Shown here: piece after piece, positions 14,136 through 15,270 of the stretch
How positions within the stretch are numbered: the stretch's first letter is position 1
Layout: each line of letters opens with the position of its first letter
NCBI GenBank assembly: GCA_001512985.1
Contig: LFRX01000003.1
Location: 23,859 to 39,128 of the forward strand
Length of the DNA: 15,270 nucleotides
From: Acholeplasmatales bacterium DTU056
Lineage (GTDB): Bacteria; Bacillota_I; Bacilli_A; ML615J-28; CAG-698
Reading direction: 5' to 3'
Position numbers and translations under genes: made by a program
The notes under the pieces: model-generated
The model's input: only the letters and a program-made list of their open reading frames with translations
Told to the model about the DNA's origin: nothing
Databases searched by the model: none

Positions 14136-14152
14136 GTTTAAGTGGTTTAAAC
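14136..14152 (-). promoter_or_regulatory. Inverted repeat at the predicted 5' end of the foldase mRNA
   Basis: GTTTAA-ACCAC-TTAAAC on the minus strand (14152-14136) begins at the predicted transcript start. It could form a 5'-terminal hairpin or be an operator. The stem has only 6 bp. Confidence 0.35.
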
Positions 14153-14158
14153 AATAAT

Positions 14159-14187
14159 ATAATATCATTTTTTAAAATAAATTTCAA
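14159..14187 (-). promoter_or_regulatory. Sigma-A promoter of the PrsA-like foldase gene
   Basis: On the minus strand, TTGAAA (14187-14182) is followed by 17 nt and TATTAT (14164-14159), with TG one base before the -10. The predicted start is near 14152, leaving a leader of about 45 nt. Confidence 0.75.
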
Positions 14188-14210
14188 TATATAAATAAAC
14201 TTTTTAGGCA

Positions 14211-14251
14211 ATTGTAAATTCAAGTTACAATAAACTCTTATATTATATAAT
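14211..14251 (+). promoter_or_regulatory. Promoter of the YjcZ-like gene with an overlapping inverted repeat
   Basis: A -10 box TATAAT (14246-14251) lies 16 nt after GTTACA (14224-14229), a four-of-six match to the -35 consensus. ATTGTAA (14211-14217) and TTACAAT (14225-14231) form a 7-bp inverted repeat with a 7-nt spacer, and its right arm covers the -35 box, so a repressor or activator could bind there. I see no clear sporulation-sigma boxes. Confidence 0.5.
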
Positions 14252-14277
14252 GACCAAACATAGAAAGGGGGATGAAG

Positions 14278-14370
14278 ATGCATAAAATGTGCCGCCGTGG
14301 AAATAACTTTGCTTTAATATTAGTTTTATTTATCCTACTAGTAATTATTGGGGCTAGTTGGATGTACTAA
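14278..14370 (+). CDS. YjcZ-family tiny sporulation-associated membrane protein (30 residues)
   Basis: The product starts MHKMCRRGNNFALILVLFIL and ends LVIIGASWMY. The core FALILVLFILLVIIGASW closely resembles the YjcZ/SscA family of very short Bacillus proteins, which share a Gly-rich start, the FALIVVLFILLIIVG-type hydrophobic segment and a short aromatic end. In Bacillus these are annotated as sporulation proteins; SscA is a spore-coat assembly factor. The start is ATG 14278, because AGGGGG (14266-14271) is six nt upstream. The in-frame ATG at 14272 directly abuts the SD. The CRR segment replaces the usual Gly-rich start, and such a short hydrophobic peptide probably lies in a membrane or coat layer. 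It lies between the foldase and yhaM, convergent with the candidate small RNA, whose C-rich loop could pair with this SD. The presence of gpr in the same window fits a sporulation role. Confidence 0.8.
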   Translation: MHKMCRRGNNFALILVLFILLVIIGASWMY

Positions 14371-14374
14371 TTTT

Positions 14375-14499
14375 TAAAAAAGGTACCTAATAAGGGCGAC
14401 TTAGGTACCTTTCCAAAATGATAATAGTAGGAAATAAGAAAGAGAGATCTGCTAAACAGGGGGGTCAATAGCAGATAATGTCTTATTCTTGAATAAGAC
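14375..14499 (-). ncRNA. Candidate small regulatory RNA with a C-rich loop (about 125 nt)
   Basis: This gene-free stretch has all the parts of an independent small RNA on the minus strand. A promoter at 14506-14534 predicts a start at G 14499, the first base of a hairpin (GTCTTATTC/GAATAAGAC, 14499-14480). A second perfect 8-bp hairpin follows, ATCTGCTA (14476-14469) with TAGCAGAT (14454-14447), and its 14-nt loop contains CCCCCC. A pyrimidine-rich unstructured linker (14446-14413) leads to a 12-bp terminator hairpin with the loop GTCGCCCTTA. C-rich unpaired loops that bind G-rich SD sites are typical of Firmicute small RNAs such as RsaE/RoxS and FsrA; I do not recognise this one as a known family. 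ACCCCCCT could pair over 6 bp with the AGGGGG SD of the adjacent YjcZ-like gene. No reading frame of note is present on either strand. Expression is not proven. Confidence 0.6.
14376..14412 (-). terminator. Terminator of the candidate small RNA
   Basis: A perfect 12-bp stem, AAAGGTACCTAA (14379-14390) with TTAGGTACCTTT (14401-14412) around a 10-nt loop, is followed on the minus strand by six T. On the plus strand the tail is TTTCC, so it is weaker as a terminator for the YjcZ-like gene, though it starts 9 nt after that stop. Confidence 0.8.
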
Positions 14500-14505
14500 A
14501 ACTAT

Positions 14506-14534
14506 ATTTTACTATTGTAAACTACCCTTGTAAA
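14506..14534 (-). promoter_or_regulatory. Promoter of the candidate small RNA
   Basis: On the minus strand, TTTACA (14534-14529) is followed by exactly 17 nt and TAAAAT (14511-14506). Each box has five of six consensus bases. It lies after the yhaM terminator and has no gene downstream on that strand before the small RNA terminator. Confidence 0.7.
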
Positions 14535-14579
14535 GACCTTTTGGATAAGTTGCATTTATCTATAAGTAACTTACATATA

Positions 14580-14611
14580 AAAATGCGATTAGGAAAATAG
14601 GCCTAATCGCG
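14580..14611 (-). terminator. Terminator of yhaM
   Basis: A 9-bp stem, GCGATTAGG (14585-14593) with CCTAATCGC (14602-14610), begins 6 nt after the yhaM stop and is followed on the minus strand by ATTTTTATA. The plus-strand side also carries a T run (GTTTTTC), so it may stop transcription in both directions. Confidence 0.85.
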
Positions 14612-14616
14612 TTTTT

Positions 14617-15270
14617 CTATTTAATGTTAGGATTATAAAAGGCTTTTCGATCAAAAATAGGTAAGTTGTCAGTAAATTTGCCCTTTTTAGTACGTGATAA
14701 TTCTTTTTCCAAAGTTGCTAAGCGTGCATCAAGGTTATCTAAAAAATGTATCACTACCCCTTCCGCAACAATCGGTTCTTTAGGGCTACCATATTCTAAT
14801 TCTCCGTGATGCGATAATACTAGATGCATTAAAGTTAAAACTTCATCACTTTTTTCTACACCCATTTGACTAGCAATACGATAAATCTCATTCACGCATA
14901 AAGTAATATGGCCTATTAAATTCCCTTCTAAAGTATATTCTGTTCCTTTTGGTCCACTTAATTCAAATGTTTTCCCTAAATCATGCAAAATTATTCCTGA
15001 ATATAATAGGTCTTTATTTAAAAATGGATAAACATTCAAAATACCATCGCTTAGTTTTAACATCGAATAAACGTGATAAGCTAAGCCCGAATGATAATTA
15101 TGATGCATTACTACCGCCGCGGGATGAGTAAAGAAACGATCTTGGTAAATGGTAATTAATTCTTTAGTAATTCCTCTAAGCAAGGGATTACTTATTTTGT
15201 TTATATACCCAAATATTTCTTCTTTTAATTCTTCTTCACTTAATTTTGCAAATTCATAATATTGTGTTAA
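14617..15270 (-). CDS. yhaM: 3'-5' exoribonuclease YhaM, C-terminal 217 residues (gene runs off the right edge)
   Basis: The open frame continues without a stop to base 15270, so 217 codons are visible and the start is outside the window. The missing part should be about 100 residues holding the OB-fold nucleic-acid-binding domain. The visible part begins with a helical stretch (TQYYEFAKLSEEELKEEI) and then the HD-type phosphohydrolase domain: HHNYHSGLAYHVYSML, IILHDLGKTFELSGP, TLEGNLIGHI, LVLSHHGELEYGSPKEP and LDNLDARL. These match the B. subtilis YhaM family throughout, including the C-terminal FY-P ending. YhaM is a metal-dependent 3'-5' exonuclease acting on short RNA and single-stranded DNA. 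An in-frame TTG at 15181-15183 might be taken for a start, but the coding frame and family similarity continue upstream of it. In Bacillus, prsA also lies near yhaM. Confidence 0.95.
   Translation of the reverse strand, partial: LTQYYEFAKLSEEELKEEIFGYINKISNPLLRGITKELITIYQDRFFTHPAAVVMHHNYHSGLAYHVYSMLKLSDGILNVYPFLNKDLLYSGIILHDLGKTFELSGPKGTEYTLEGNLIGHITLCVNEIYRIASQMGVEKSDEVLTLMHLVLSHHGELEYGSPKEPIVAEGVVIHFLDNLDARLATLEKELSRTKKGKFTDNLPIFDRKAFYNPNIK

Noticed and set aside
14477..14491. A four-codon plus-strand frame after the G-rich stretch at 14459-14464 (ATG TCT TAT TCT TGA)
   Set aside because: It is too short, its sequence is one arm of a hairpin, and the G run is explained as the complement of the small RNA loop.
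1..15270. tRNA or rRNA genes, CRISPR arrays, toxin-antitoxin pairs, phage or transposon genes
   Set aside because: None was seen on either strand. All long frames are assigned to housekeeping, competence or sporulation genes.

Overview
The window is AT-rich chromosomal DNA from a low-GC Gram-positive bacterium in the Bacilli / Erysipelotrichia / Haloplasma-Turicibacter part of the tree. Three things support this. Shine-Dalgarno (SD) sites are strong and GGAGG-like. Trp is encoded by TGG, with TAA, TAG and TGA as stops, so this is not a code-4 mollicute. Gene pairs match Bacillus subtilis neighbourhoods: gpr-rpsT-holA-comEC-comEA, recD2-mnmA, walJ-rlmH and prsA-yhaM. The start of the germination protease gene gpr and a tiny YjcZ-family gene suggest a spore former. 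The species cannot be named from this sequence.

Layout, left to right. (1) 1-139: 5' end of gpr on the minus strand. (2) 254-517: rpsT on the plus strand with its own promoter and terminator. (3) 604-1560: holA on the minus strand, with a promoter and a leader that may hold a hairpin between the SD and the start codon. (4) 1735-4393: comEA-comEC, overlapping, minus strand, followed by two strong inverted repeats. (5) 4489-11383: a probable six-gene minus-strand operon, walJ-rlmH-uvrB-mnmA-recD2-small membrane protein. It has a consensus promoter at 11415-11443 and a terminator at 4446-4484. (6) 11509-14106: a very large membrane-anchored PrsA/SurA-like foldase with its own promoter and terminator. 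(7) 14278-14370: a 30-residue YjcZ-like gene on the plus strand. (8) 14375-14499: a candidate small RNA on the minus strand, not overlapping any gene. It has a promoter, a 5' hairpin, a hairpin with a six-C loop and an intrinsic terminator. (9) 14617-15270: 3' part of yhaM on the minus strand, cut by the window edge.

Functionally this is mostly housekeeping: DNA repair and replication (uvrB, recD2, holA), RNA modification (mnmA, rlmH), translation (rpsT), DNA uptake (comEA, comEC), extracytoplasmic protein folding (prsA-like), RNA/DNA 3' trimming (yhaM) and sporulation (gpr, yjcZ-like). There are no tRNA or rRNA genes, insertion sequences, CRISPR arrays or phage genes. The most unusual content is between the genes: the C-rich-loop small RNA, the holA leader hairpin, the three-copy 7-nt switch-like leader of the 50-residue gene, and the long palindromes after comEC.
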